A stretch of 64,000 bases of DNA from Nocardia sp. MH4 (GTDB lineage: Bacteria; Actinomycetota; Actinomycetes; Mycobacteriales; Mycobacteriaceae), in contig NZ_LPNR01000120.1 of the NCBI RefSeq assembly GCF_019266065.1, forward strand, positions 10,640 to 74,639, read 5' to 3'. Made by a program: the position numbers and the translations under genes. Below the pieces are notes generated by a model. It was not told the DNA's origin and searched no databases. It worked only from the letters and a program-made list of their open reading frames with translations. Positions 1-7,910 of the stretch are shown one piece after another (within the stretch, counting starts at the first letter, position 1; the number at the start of each line of letters is the position of its first letter).

Positions 1-813
1 CGTGAACAGGTTCGGAACCTGGTCCGGTGGCATCGCGTTCATGATCCGCTGATGGAACTGCCGATAGCCGGCGTCGAAGGCGCCGTCGCCCCACACCTGC
101 AGCAGCGCGCCGGTGAACTGTCCGTTGACCGGCCCGTCGTAGGACAGCTGCGAGTCCTGGCAGCCGGCCAGCAGCACCACGCCCGCCTCGATGGCGGCCC
201 GCGAGTTCGGTCCGGCCAGCTGCTGGACGAACGCGTACATGGCCGCGCGCTGCTTGTTGTCCTCGGTCTGCACCTCCAGCGGCATCGCCTTGGCGCTGCC
301 GTGGACCACGGTGCCGAGGTCGCCACCGGGATCGTCGCGCGCGGCCAGATCGACGATCGCCGTGCGGGTCTCGCGGGTGAAGGCGTCGCGCGCCACCGTG
401 CCGCTGTGGCAGCTGTCCGAGCAGACAACGACCCGCACGCCGGGCGCGAACCGCGACCACATCCGGTACAGCTCGTCGTCGACGATCTGGCGATCGAACA
501 CCACCCAGGTCTCGTCGCGGCGGTCGTCCTCCTCGCCGTCGACGTCGCTGGTCTGGCCGCCGTGGCCGGAGTAGGTGACCAGCACCAGATCGCCCGCTCG
601 CGCCGCGCCGGCGAGCCGGGCGATCTCGCCGATGATCGCGAACGATGTCGCCGCGCTGTCGAGCAGCACGCGTGGGCCGGCGAAACCCTGCGCGGCCGCC
701 AGCGCGGCCATGGCATTCGCGTCGTTGACACAGCCCGCGAGCGCGCCGTCCCAGCCGCCGTAGGCGGTGGGATCGACCCGGTTCAGTCCGATGTGCAAGG
801 AGTATCCGCTCAC
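1..813 (-). CDS. Metacaspase-like (peptidase C14) protein, 3' end beyond window
   Basis: The reading frame starts at a GTG (813) and is open to the left edge, so at least 271 residues are seen and the C-terminus is missing. The caspase fold is clear: a beta strand followed by YSGHGG with the catalytic His near residue 84, then VVVCSDSCHSG with the catalytic Cys near residue 135, and a later GCQD segment typical of bacterial metacaspases. Such enzymes usually cleave after Arg or Lys. No signal peptide is visible, so it should act in the cytoplasm. It is divergent from a small protein and a membrane patatin gene, which suggests a linked protease-lipase module. The substrate is unknown. Confidence 0.88.
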   Translation of the reverse strand, partial: MSGYSLHIGLNRVDPTAYGGWDGALAGCVNDANAMAALAAAQGFAGPRVLLDSAATSFAIIGEIARLAGAARAGDLVLVTYSGHGGQTSDVDGEEDDRRDETWVVFDRQIVDDELYRMWSRFAPGVRVVVCSDSCHSGTVARDAFTRETRTAIVDLAARDDPGGDLGTVVHGSAKAMPLEVQTEDNKQRAAMYAFVQQLAGPNSRAAIEAGVVLLAGCQDSQLSYDGPVNGQFTGALLQVWGDGAFDAGYRQFHQRIMNAMPPDQVPNLFT

Positions 814-1034
814 TGTCGTTCCCTCCGTCTGGGATGTCCGATCAGGGGGTGCCGGGGGAGTCCGGCGCGGATCAATTCTTCGGCGGCCGTGCCGGACTCG
901 ATAGCGTGCCGCACTACCCCAATCCGGCGAATCGCCCGGCGGAGGTGGAGTAGTGCATTACGCGTTCGGCACGGGTACCCGGTGCGCGACGATATCGGGG
1001 TGGGAATCTCCCCACGATTCGAAAGGACAGGGAG
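814..1034. promoter_or_regulatory. Divergent promoter region of metacaspase and patatin genes
   Basis: This 221-bp spacer separates the two divergent units. It contains GAGTAGTGCATTACGC at 948-963, which matches 14 of 16 bases of the perfect palindrome found at 4897-4912. A reverse half-site, GCACTACCCC, lies at 911-920. A good ribosome binding site (AGGACAGGGAG) precedes the ATG at 1035. The two copies of the motif could allow one regulator to act on both directions; that role is inferred. Confidence 0.45.
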
Positions 1035-1319
1035 ATGTTCGATTCGGATATCGAGGACGCGGTCCTGGCAGCCAGCCCGGACACCGGGGAAGAGTGGTTC
1101 GAAGCGGCGAAAGCACCGGCCGGCAGGCCCGACAACGGCGTCGGGACGAGGGGAATCGACCGGACCGAGGTCGACGCCGACCGCACCCTGTTCCTCGGAC
1201 CCGCGACGATGCGGGTCCTCGATGGCGTCCCGCACGCCGACGGCACCATGACGGTGCGGTACCCCGTCGGCCGGGACGCCGAGCTCCGGATGCTGCGCAA
1301 CTCCATCATCGTGAACTGA
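1035..1319 (+). CDS. Small acidic hypothetical protein (94 aa)
   Basis: The gene has a good Shine-Dalgarno sequence and ends only 6 nt before the membrane patatin gene, so the two are almost certainly co-transcribed. The protein is acidic at the N-terminus (FDSDIED, GEEWFE) and has a beta-rich C-terminal half (TLFLGPATMRVLDG, MTVRYPVGRDAE). It has no membrane segment, signal peptide or Cys. I do not recognise a family. Its position between a caspase-like protease and a phospholipase makes it a candidate regulator or protease substrate, but this is only inference from context. Confidence 0.7.
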   Translation: MFDSDIEDAVLAASPDTGEEWFEAAKAPAGRPDNGVGTRGIDRTEVDADRTLFLGPATMRVLDGVPHADGTMTVRYPVGRDAELRMLRNSIIVN

Positions 1320-1325
1320 CCGGCC

Positions 1326-4022
1326 ATGACCACAGCGGAACAGCACGCCGGATCGCCCGTGCGAGCCAGCGGCGATCACGTCACCTCGGGCTTGGCGACC
1401 ATCGAACAGGTCGGGCGTGGCAAGGTTTTCGCGTCCACCACCGGCATCGTGGTCTTCCTCGTCGCGGTGCAGGCGACGATGGCGTTTCCGCTCGGCGCGC
1501 GCACGGCCCAGGAATGCCACACCGCGGGATTGCTGGCCCTGCTGGTGGGCGCCATGATGGCGATCGCGGCGCCGACGGCGACCTACCGGTACTACGTCTA
1601 CATCTATTCGCTGCGGCTGGACCCGAAGTACGCCCAGTTCGCGAAGCTGGTCTTCGCCGGCTCGCTGCTGCTGTCGGTGCTCGACGGTGGCGCCGATCTC
1701 GCGCTGGCGATCCGGCTGACCGGCGAGCCCGCGTCCTGTGGCGGCGCCACGGTGACGCTGCTGCGCGCCCAGGCGGGCCTGCACCTGTTCTTCCTGCTGC
1801 TGGCCCTCGTGGTCACCGCCATGATCTGGTACCTCGGCACCAAGCACCGCCTCGCCGGCGACGATCCGTCGCAACCGCAGTACGCGCCGACCCCCACCAC
1901 CGCCCCCGCGCCGAGCGGGCTGATCATCTGCTGCTCCGGCGGCGGCATCCGGTCCGCGTCGTTCTGCCTCGGCGCGCTCCAGGTACTGCGCGACCGGGGA
2001 CGCTACCAGAGCGCGACCGCGGTGGTCGGGGTGAGCGGCGGCGGCTACATCGCCGCGGCCATGCACATCCTGCACCGCAACTTCACTGATCCCTACGCAC
2101 TCGAATCCTCGGAGCTGGCCTATCTGCGCCGCCGCACGCGCTACCTGATGCCGCGCGGCACCGACAAGTTCCGCGCCGTGTTCTCCCTGCTCTACGGCAT
2201 CGCCGTGAACGCGACGCTGGTCGGGATCTCGCTGCTGGCGGTGTCGTGGTGGCTGGGCTGGCTGCTCGACGACATCGACGTGCTGACCCGCGACGGCGAT
2301 CGGCTCGAACTGCACCTGGTGCCCGCGGGCGGGTACTGGTACCTGGCGATCGCGCTCGGTCCGTTCGCGCTCGCACTGGCGGCGTTCGTGGTGGAGAAGG
2401 CCTGGGATCGGCTGACCATGGTGCCGGACCGGATGCGCAACGTACTCGCGAAGGGGTCCTCCGTGCTGTTGGGGATCGGGGCGCCGCTGGCGGTGCTGCT
2501 CGTCGGGGTCCCGGTCGCCCTGTACGTGCTGAGCAGGGTGACCGACGGGTCCGCCGGCGCGCCGACCACGTTGCTCGTCGGGCTCGTCGACCCGGGCGCG
2601 AAGGGCGCGCTCACCTTCGGCGCGACGCTGGTCGCGGTGATCGGGCTCGGGCGCTCGGCGTGGAAGGGGCTGCACACGGGCGACGCGGCGAGCGGCTGGT
2701 ACGGGCGCGTGCTCGCGGTGGTGCGCAAGCAGCTCGCCCCGTGGCTGGGCAGCGCGCTGATCGTCGCGGTCGCCGTCGTGCTGCTGCTGCGCTGGACGAC
2801 GGTCTTCGCCACCGACGCGCACGCGCGCGCGAACTGGACGCTGGCCTGGTGGATGATCGGCGTCGCCGTCGCGATCAAGGTGTTCACCGACGCCAACCGC
2901 ACCTCGCTGCACACCTACTACCGCGAAGCGCTGTCGAAAGCCTTTCTCGTGGAGAAGGATCCGCGGTCGCACCAGGCGGTGCCGCTGCCCTACAGCACCG
3001 CGCTGCGCTACTCCGACTACGGCAAGCCGGTCGGGCACGGACCGCGGCTGGTCATCGCGGCGGCCGCCAACGCCAACGACGTCGCCTTCGTGCCCACCCG
3101 GCGCGGCTGCGTGCCGTTCGTCTTCGATCCGGACCGGATCGGCGTCGTCGGTGACCGCGCGCTCACCCAGGACGGCCTGCGTCCGACCGCGCCCTACGAG
3201 CAGGTGGCCGACTACCGGTATCGCGATGTCACCGTGCCCGCGGCGATGGCGATCAGCGGCGCCGCGTTCAGCCCGCTCACCGGCCGCGAGAGCGCCCGCA
3301 CCCGGCCGGTCCGGATCCTGCTCGCCCTGCTCAACGCGCGTCTGGGAGTGTGGCTGCCGAATCCGTACTGGCGGCCGGTCCCCCAGGGCAGGCTCGCCGC
3401 GAAACTGCCCGCGGCCTACAGCTGGGCCGACAAACCGGGACCGTACCGGCTGCTGCGCGAGGCCTTCGGCAATCCGTCGCTGTACGACCGCTGGCTCTAT
3501 GTCACCGACGGTGGCCACTACGACAACCTCGGGCTGGTGGAGGCGTTGCGCAGGCGGCCGGCGACGGTGCTCGTCCTCGACGCCAGCGGCAGTCCCGACG
3601 ACCGGTTCTGCGCGCTGGCCGAAGCCATCGCGACGGCGCGCATGGACCACTGCGTGGAGATCACCATCGACCTGCGGCAGATGCTGCGCGGGGAGCGCAA
3701 GCGCGCCCACAAGGCGTGGGCACACGGTGTCGCCCGGCATCTCGACGGCGCCACCACCGACATCTACTACCTCCGGTCCCAGCTGATCGACGACCTGAGC
3801 TGGGACCTGGAGAACTACAGCAGGGCACATCCGGACTTCCCGTACACCTCCACCGGCGACCAGCTCTACAGCGAATGGGATTTCGAGGCCTACCGCGCCC
3901 TCGGGCACGAGGTGACCGAGCGGGCGCTGGCGGATCCCGTCTTCGCCGGGCTGGTCGGTGCGCCCGGCGCCGGAGCGCCGGAGTCCGACGGCGAGACCGG
4001 CGCACCGGTCTTGGCCCGCTAG
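1326..4022 (+). CDS. Polytopic membrane patatin-like phospholipase
   Basis: The product has 898 residues. Four hydrophobic segments lie within residues 35-170. The patatin domain then begins with the oxyanion-hole motif GGGIR (205-209) and the nucleophile elbow GVSGG (Ser237). The catalytic Asp is in DGGHYDN (Asp728). An insert of nearly 500 residues with several more membrane segments separates Ser and Asp, so the lipase active site is assembled around a membrane domain. Patatins hydrolyse acyl esters of phospholipids or neutral lipids. The gene follows the 94-aa protein by 6 nt and is divergent from a metacaspase gene. It could release fatty acids for remodelling or act as a toxic effector. 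Confidence 0.88.
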   Translation: MTTAEQHAGSPVRASGDHVTSGLATIEQVGRGKVFASTTGIVVFLVAVQATMAFPLGARTAQECHTAGLLALLVGAMMAIAAPTATYRYYVYIYSLRLDPKYAQFAKLVFAGSLLLSVLDGGADLALAIRLTGEPASCGGATVTLLRAQAGLHLFFLLLALVVTAMIWYLGTKHRLAGDDPSQPQYAPTPTTAPAPSGLIICCSGGGIRSASFCLGALQVLRDRGRYQSATAVVGVSGGGYIAAAMHILHRNFTDPYALESSELAYLRRRTRYLMPRGTDKFRAVFSLLYGIAVNATLVGISLLAVSWWLGWLLDDIDVLTRDGDRLELHLVPAGGYWYLAIALGPFALALAAFVVEKAWDRLTMVPDRMRNVLAKGSSVLLGIGAPLAVLLVGVPVALYVLSRVTDGSAGAPTTLLVGLVDPGAKGALTFGATLVAVIGLGRSAWKGLHTGDAASGWYGRVLAVVRKQLAPWLGSALIVAVAVVLLLRWTTVFATDAHARANWTLAWWMIGVAVAIKVFTDANRTSLHTYYREALSKAFLVEKDPRSHQAVPLPYSTALRYSDYGKPVGHGPRLVIAAAANANDVAFVPTRRGCVPFVFDPDRIGVVGDRALTQDGLRPTAPYEQVADYRYRDVTVPAAMAISGAAFSPLTGRESARTRPVRILLALLNARLGVWLPNPYWRPVPQGRLAAKLPAAYSWADKPGPYRLLREAFGNPSLYDRWLYVTDGGHYDNLGLVEALRRRPATVLVLDASGSPDDRFCALAEAIATARMDHCVEITIDLRQMLRGERKRAHKAWAHGVARHLDGATTDIYYLRSQLIDDLSWDLENYSRAHPDFPYTSTGDQLYSEWDFEAYRALGHEVTERALADPVFAGLVGAPGAGAPESDGETGAPVLAR

Positions 4023-4025
4023 CGC

Positions 4026-4799
4026 CTACTCGCCGACGACCGATCGCGCGGCGGTCAGCGTGGTGAGTACCCGCTCGGTCTTGGTCAGCTCGGTCGAGAT
4101 CGACAGACCGTAGCCGCGGACGGCGGCATGGAGCCGGTGCTGCACGTCGAGGGCGCGCGCGTGCAGGGCGGTGGGGGATTCGCCCGGCGCGGGCGTCACT
4201 TTCAGCGTGAGCTCGAACAGGTCGAGCCCGTCGACCGTCCACCGCTCGGCGTCGGCGGCCAGATCGCCGACGGCGATGTTGGTCCACTTCGTCGACGCGA
4301 CCGGACCCATCGCGCGTAGATGATCGACCACGACACCCGGAGGCGTGCAGCTGACCAGGAACTGGCGCTGGGCCGAGTCGAGGGCGTCGGTGACGTCCTC
4401 GCCGCACAGGGCCGCCACCCGCAGCGAACCGGCCGGGCGTCTGCTCACCACCGAGGCCGACAGCACCCGGCGTTCGCCGCACCAGTCGCCCTCGATGCGG
4501 TACTGCATCCCCGGTTCGCTGAACGGCGTCGCCCAGCGGCCCACCAGCTGCGCGGTGGCGCAGGGCCGCAGTTTGACGGTGAGGTCGTCGTGGTCGCCAC
4601 TGCGCAGCCGGATGGCGATCCGGCCCGCCAGCAAGGCGGGTGCGCCGCGCGCGCCGGGAACGGCGGGTTCGGCGAACCACACGTCCCGGCTGATCGCGGC
4701 GGCATTGGTGCACCCCAGCCGGGTTTGGGCGTCGAGGAGGTCACCGTCGAGATTGACCTTGATTTCGATCGGAGTAGTCACCCGAGCAGCGTCGCCCAT
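4026..4799 (-). CDS. CYTH-like domain protein (tentative)
   Basis: The 257-residue product begins with a strand resembling the CYTH signature (IEIKVNL), followed by basic beta-strand segments (RIAIRLRSGD, LTVKLRPC, QYRIEGDW) spaced as in triphosphate-tunnel folds. The first Glu of the usual ExExK motif is replaced by Pro, so catalytic activity is doubtful. The ATG at 4799 was chosen because the domain starts just after it; an upstream ATG at 4865 is possible. The gene is convergent with the patatin gene (3 bp between stops) and divergent from the haem peroxidase operon. Family assignment is weak; an unknown beta-barrel protein is the alternative. Confidence 0.5.
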   Translation of the reverse strand: MGDAARVTTPIEIKVNLDGDLLDAQTRLGCTNAAAISRDVWFAEPAVPGARGAPALLAGRIAIRLRSGDHDDLTVKLRPCATAQLVGRWATPFSEPGMQYRIEGDWCGERRVLSASVVSRRPAGSLRVAALCGEDVTDALDSAQRQFLVSCTPPGVVVDHLRAMGPVASTKWTNIAVGDLAADAERWTVDGLDLFELTLKVTPAPGESPTALHARALDVQHRLHAAVRGYGLSISTELTKTERVLTTLTAARSVVGE

Positions 4800-4895
4800 G
4801 CCCCCGCCGTTCGGCGCGCGTAATTCGCTACTCGATTGCCGTGGGCCGGGCCGCGGCGACATCACGGCCGCCGGAACACGGGCCGGTCAGGGCAC

Positions 4896-4913
4896 CGAGT
4901 AGTGCACTACTCG
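4896..4913. promoter_or_regulatory. 18-bp perfect palindrome, putative operator
   Basis: CGAGTAGTGCACTACTCG is a perfect inverted repeat. It lies between the divergent CYTH-like and haem peroxidase genes, about 90 bp before the peroxidase start. Near copies occur at 948-963 and 15048-15063, in each case upstream of lipid-related genes. A dimeric regulator site is likely; the LAL regulator encoded in the same operon is one candidate. Confidence 0.6.
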
Positions 4914-4926
4914 TGACATAGATCAC
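4913..4926. promoter_or_regulatory. CRP/FNR-family-like site
   Basis: GTGACATAGATCAC has the GTGA-N6-TCAC arrangement bound by CRP/GlxR-type regulators. It directly abuts the 18-bp palindrome and lies about 76 bp before the peroxidase start, so both proteins could act on this promoter. Functional binding is inferred from the motif alone. Confidence 0.4.
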
Positions 4927-5001
4927 CCGGTGCCGGACACTGATCTGCGACCACTTCTCGTACACCGCGGTTCGAGCCAGTCAGCTACGTGGAGGTTCTC
5001 G

Positions 5002-6819
5002 ATGGTCGAGGCACAGCCGGCGATTCCGCCGCAGTCGTCGCCGCCCCACCGGTCGTTCGTCGCCCGCGCCGCCGTCGAGGCCGCCGAAGCGCTCGACCGG
5101 CGCGTGGGCTGGTTCCGGTTACCCACCCCGCTGGGGCTGGCCGTGCTGGTCGGCCTGCGCAGCAGGCTGCGCTCGCGCAATCTGTTCGACACCGGCCGAC
5201 ATCCGGCCGGACCGTTGCCGCCGGACACGACCGGCGAACACCGGGCCGCGCGCACCATCGACGGTTCGTACAACAGCGCCACCGATCCGCGCACCGGGTC
5301 GGTCGGCTGCCGGTTCGGGCGCAATTTCGCACCCGAGCACAGCTACCCCGAGGACTCCGCCCGAATCCAGGAACCGAACCCGCGCCAGGTCAGCCTGCGC
5401 CTGCTGGCCCGCGACGGCTTCCAGCCCGCCACCACCCTGAACCTGCTGGCCGCGGCCTGGATCCAGTTCGAGGTGCACGATTGGTTCAGCCATACCCGCA
5501 CCGACAGCGAGCCGTTCCGGGTGACGCTCGACGAGCACGACACCTGGCCCGAACGGCCGATGACGATCCAGCGCACCGCCACCGTCCCCGGGGCCGGGCC
5601 CGGCGACCCGCCCAGCCATGTCACCGAGGACTCGCACTGGTGGGACGCCTCCCAGATCTACGGCAGCACAGCGGCTTTCGCGTCCGCCCTGCGCTCGGGC
5701 AAGAACGGCGAACTGGTGATCGACGAGCTCGGCCTGCCGCCGCTGGACGCGGCCACCCTGCTGGCGCTCTCGGACGCGGCCGCCAACGCCTGGGTCGGTC
5801 TGGCGCTGCTGCATTCACTGTTCCTGCGCGAGCACAACGCGATCTGCCGCCGCCTGTCGCGGCGCTATCCGGACCTCGACGACCAGCAGCTCTACGACAC
5901 CGCTCGCCTGATCAACGCCGCGCTGATCGCCAAGATCCACACCGTCGACTGGACCCCGGCCATCATCGCCCACCCCACCACCGTCGCGGCCATGCGCGCC
6001 AACTGGTTCGGCGTCCTCGGCGAACGGATCTCGCGCCGGTTCGGCAGGCTCGTCGGCAACGAGGTGCTCTCCGGCATCCCCGGCTCCGCGGTCGACGACC
6101 ACGGCGTGCCGTACGCGCTGACCGAGGAATTCGTCTCGGTGTACCGGATGCACCCGCTGATCCCCGACGATCTGGTGGTGCGCAGTCTCACCGACGACCG
6201 CGTACTGGCCGAGTATCCGTTCCCCGAGCTCGGCGTCGCTCACATCCGTGAGCGCCTCGGCGAGACGCCGATGGACACGCTGTTCTATTCCTTCGGCCGC
6301 GCCAACCCCGGCGCGCTGACGCTGCACAACTATCCGCGCCATCTGCAGCAGCTCGCCAGGCCGGGGCAGCCGCTGATCGACCTCGCCACCATCGACATCC
6401 TGCGGGTCCGCGAGCGAGGGGTGCCGCGCTACAACGAGTTCCGGCGGCAACTGCGGTTGCGGCCCGCCGCCTCGTTCGACGAGCTGACCGACAATCCACG
6501 GTGGGCGCGTGAACTCGAACAGGTCTACGGCAACGTCGACGACGTCGATCTCATGATCGGCCTCTACGCCGAGCCCAAGCCTCCCGGTTTCGGCTTCAGC
6601 GACACCGCGTTCCGGATCTTCGTGCTGATGGCGTCGCGGCGGCTGTCGGCCGACCGGTTCTTCACCACCGACTTCCGGCCCGAGATCTACACCGAGGCCG
6701 GTATGGCCTGGGTGCGCGACAACAGCATGCGCACCGTGCTGCTGCGCCATTTCCCCACGCTGGCGCCCGCGCTCGCGGGCGTCGCGAATCCCTTCGCGCC
6801 GTGGAGGACTCCGCGATGA
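5002..6819 (+). CDS. Animal-type haem peroxidase, fatty-acid dioxygenase-like
   Basis: The 605-residue protein belongs to the cyclooxygenase/alpha-dioxygenase/linoleate diol synthase superfamily. The distal haem His is in the segment WIQFEVHDWF (His159). The segment SVYRMHPLIPD carries both the proximal His (His384) and, three residues before it, the Tyr (Tyr381) that forms the catalytic radical in fatty-acid oxygenases. The core helix LLHSLFLREHNAICRRL is also typical. The ATG at 5002 is chosen because GGAGG lies 6 nt before it. The gene overlaps the next one by ATGA. The likely reaction is oxygenation of an unsaturated fatty acid to a hydroperoxide; the exact substrate and position cannot be read from sequence. 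Confidence 0.88.
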   Translation: MVEAQPAIPPQSSPPHRSFVARAAVEAAEALDRRVGWFRLPTPLGLAVLVGLRSRLRSRNLFDTGRHPAGPLPPDTTGEHRAARTIDGSYNSATDPRTGSVGCRFGRNFAPEHSYPEDSARIQEPNPRQVSLRLLARDGFQPATTLNLLAAAWIQFEVHDWFSHTRTDSEPFRVTLDEHDTWPERPMTIQRTATVPGAGPGDPPSHVTEDSHWWDASQIYGSTAAFASALRSGKNGELVIDELGLPPLDAATLLALSDAAANAWVGLALLHSLFLREHNAICRRLSRRYPDLDDQQLYDTARLINAALIAKIHTVDWTPAIIAHPTTVAAMRANWFGVLGERISRRFGRLVGNEVLSGIPGSAVDDHGVPYALTEEFVSVYRMHPLIPDDLVVRSLTDDRVLAEYPFPELGVAHIRERLGETPMDTLFYSFGRANPGALTLHNYPRHLQQLARPGQPLIDLATIDILRVRERGVPRYNEFRRQLRLRPAASFDELTDNPRWARELEQVYGNVDDVDLMIGLYAEPKPPGFGFSDTAFRIFVLMASRRLSADRFFTTDFRPEIYTEAGMAWVRDNSMRTVLLRHFPTLAPALAGVANPFAPWRTPR

Positions 6820-7910
6820 CCTACCTGCGCTTCCGCGACGACCTGGAACAGCCGCGCCCCGACGAAGAACAGATCATCGACAAGATCATCGCGGTGCTGC
6901 GCGACAACAACGAACGCGCCTACCGCAAATACCAGCGCGGACTGCGCGACGCGCACGCCAAGAGCCACGGCATCCTGCGCGGCGAGCTCACCGTGCCCGC
7001 CGGCTTGCCGCCCGAGCTGGCACAGGGCCTGTTCGCCACCCCGGCGACCTATCCGGTCATCGCCCGGCTGTCGAGCACCTCCGGGGTCATCCGCAGCGAT
7101 CAGTTGCGGGGCGTGCGCGGCCTCGGCATCAAGGTGCTGGGCGTGCACGGTCCGCGGGCGATGCCCGGCGACGAGGCCACCACCCAGGACTTCATCATGG
7201 TGACCCACCGGGAGTTCCTGTTCGCCGACGCGCACGCCTACCTCACCCGGGGCATGCCGACCGCCTGGGTGCTGGCCCGGCTGCCCGACGAGGTGCTTCG
7301 CGCGGGCAGCGATCTCGTCGCGGCCCTGGACAAGCACGTGCTGCGGCGCATCGGCAAGCGGGTGCCCCCGAATCTGGGCGTGTTCGTGGCGCCCAACACC
7401 CACATCCTCGGCGAGACCTTCTACACCTCGGCGCCGGTGCGCTACGGCGACTATGTCGCCAAGCTGCTCTATGTCCCGGTGTCGCCGGAAGTCGCCGCGC
7501 TGCAAGGACAACCGGTGAGCACGGGGGCCGGGGTCAATGCCCATCAGGACGCCGTCGTCGACTTCTTCGCCGCGCACAGCGCCACCTACGAACTGCGCGC
7601 GCAGCTGTGCACGGACGTGGCCACGATGCCGATCGAGGACGCGACTGTGCCGTGGCCGGAGGAGGCGTCTCCGCATCGCACGGTCGCGACCATCCGGTTC
7701 GACGTCCAGGATCCCTACACCCCGCAGCGGCGGGCCTACGGTGACGACGTGCTGTCGTTCAACTCCTGGCGCGGCCTGGACGCGCACCGTCCGCTGGGGT
7801 CGATCAACCGGCTGAAAAAGCGGGTCTACGAGGCGTCGAGCGACTATCGCCACGACGTCAACAACGCGCCGCGGCTCGAGCCCCGTGACGCGACCGAATT
7901 GCCGCCATGA
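6816..7910 (+). CDS. Catalase-related haem protein (allene-oxide-synthase-like group)
   Basis: The 364-residue protein is much shorter than a true catalase (about 480-700). It keeps the catalase core: KSHGILRGELTV with the probable distal His, VIARLSS, RGVRGLGIKVLG and TQDFIMVTHREF. It ends with FNSWRGLDAHRPLGSINRLKK, a tail seen in catalase-like proteins encoded beside lipid dioxygenases. In known cases this group turns fatty-acid hydroperoxides into allene oxides, epoxy alcohols or related oxylipins. The start codon overlaps the stop of the dioxygenase gene (ATGA), so the two are translationally coupled. Direct conversion of the dioxygenase product is inferred. Confidence 0.82.
   Translation: MTYLRFRDDLEQPRPDEEQIIDKIIAVLRDNNERAYRKYQRGLRDAHAKSHGILRGELTVPAGLPPELAQGLFATPATYPVIARLSSTSGVIRSDQLRGVRGLGIKVLGVHGPRAMPGDEATTQDFIMVTHREFLFADAHAYLTRGMPTAWVLARLPDEVLRAGSDLVAALDKHVLRRIGKRVPPNLGVFVAPNTHILGETFYTSAPVRYGDYVAKLLYVPVSPEVAALQGQPVSTGAGVNAHQDAVVDFFAAHSATYELRAQLCTDVATMPIEDATVPWPEEASPHRTVATIRFDVQDPYTPQRRAYGDDVLSFNSWRGLDAHRPLGSINRLKKRVYEASSDYRHDVNNAPRLEPRDATELPP

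Noticed and set aside
810..3908. Long open minus-strand frame of about 1,030 codons opposite the patatin gene
   Set aside because: It is Arg/Gly/His-rich with no motifs and mirrors the GC-biased codon use of the real gene on the plus strand.
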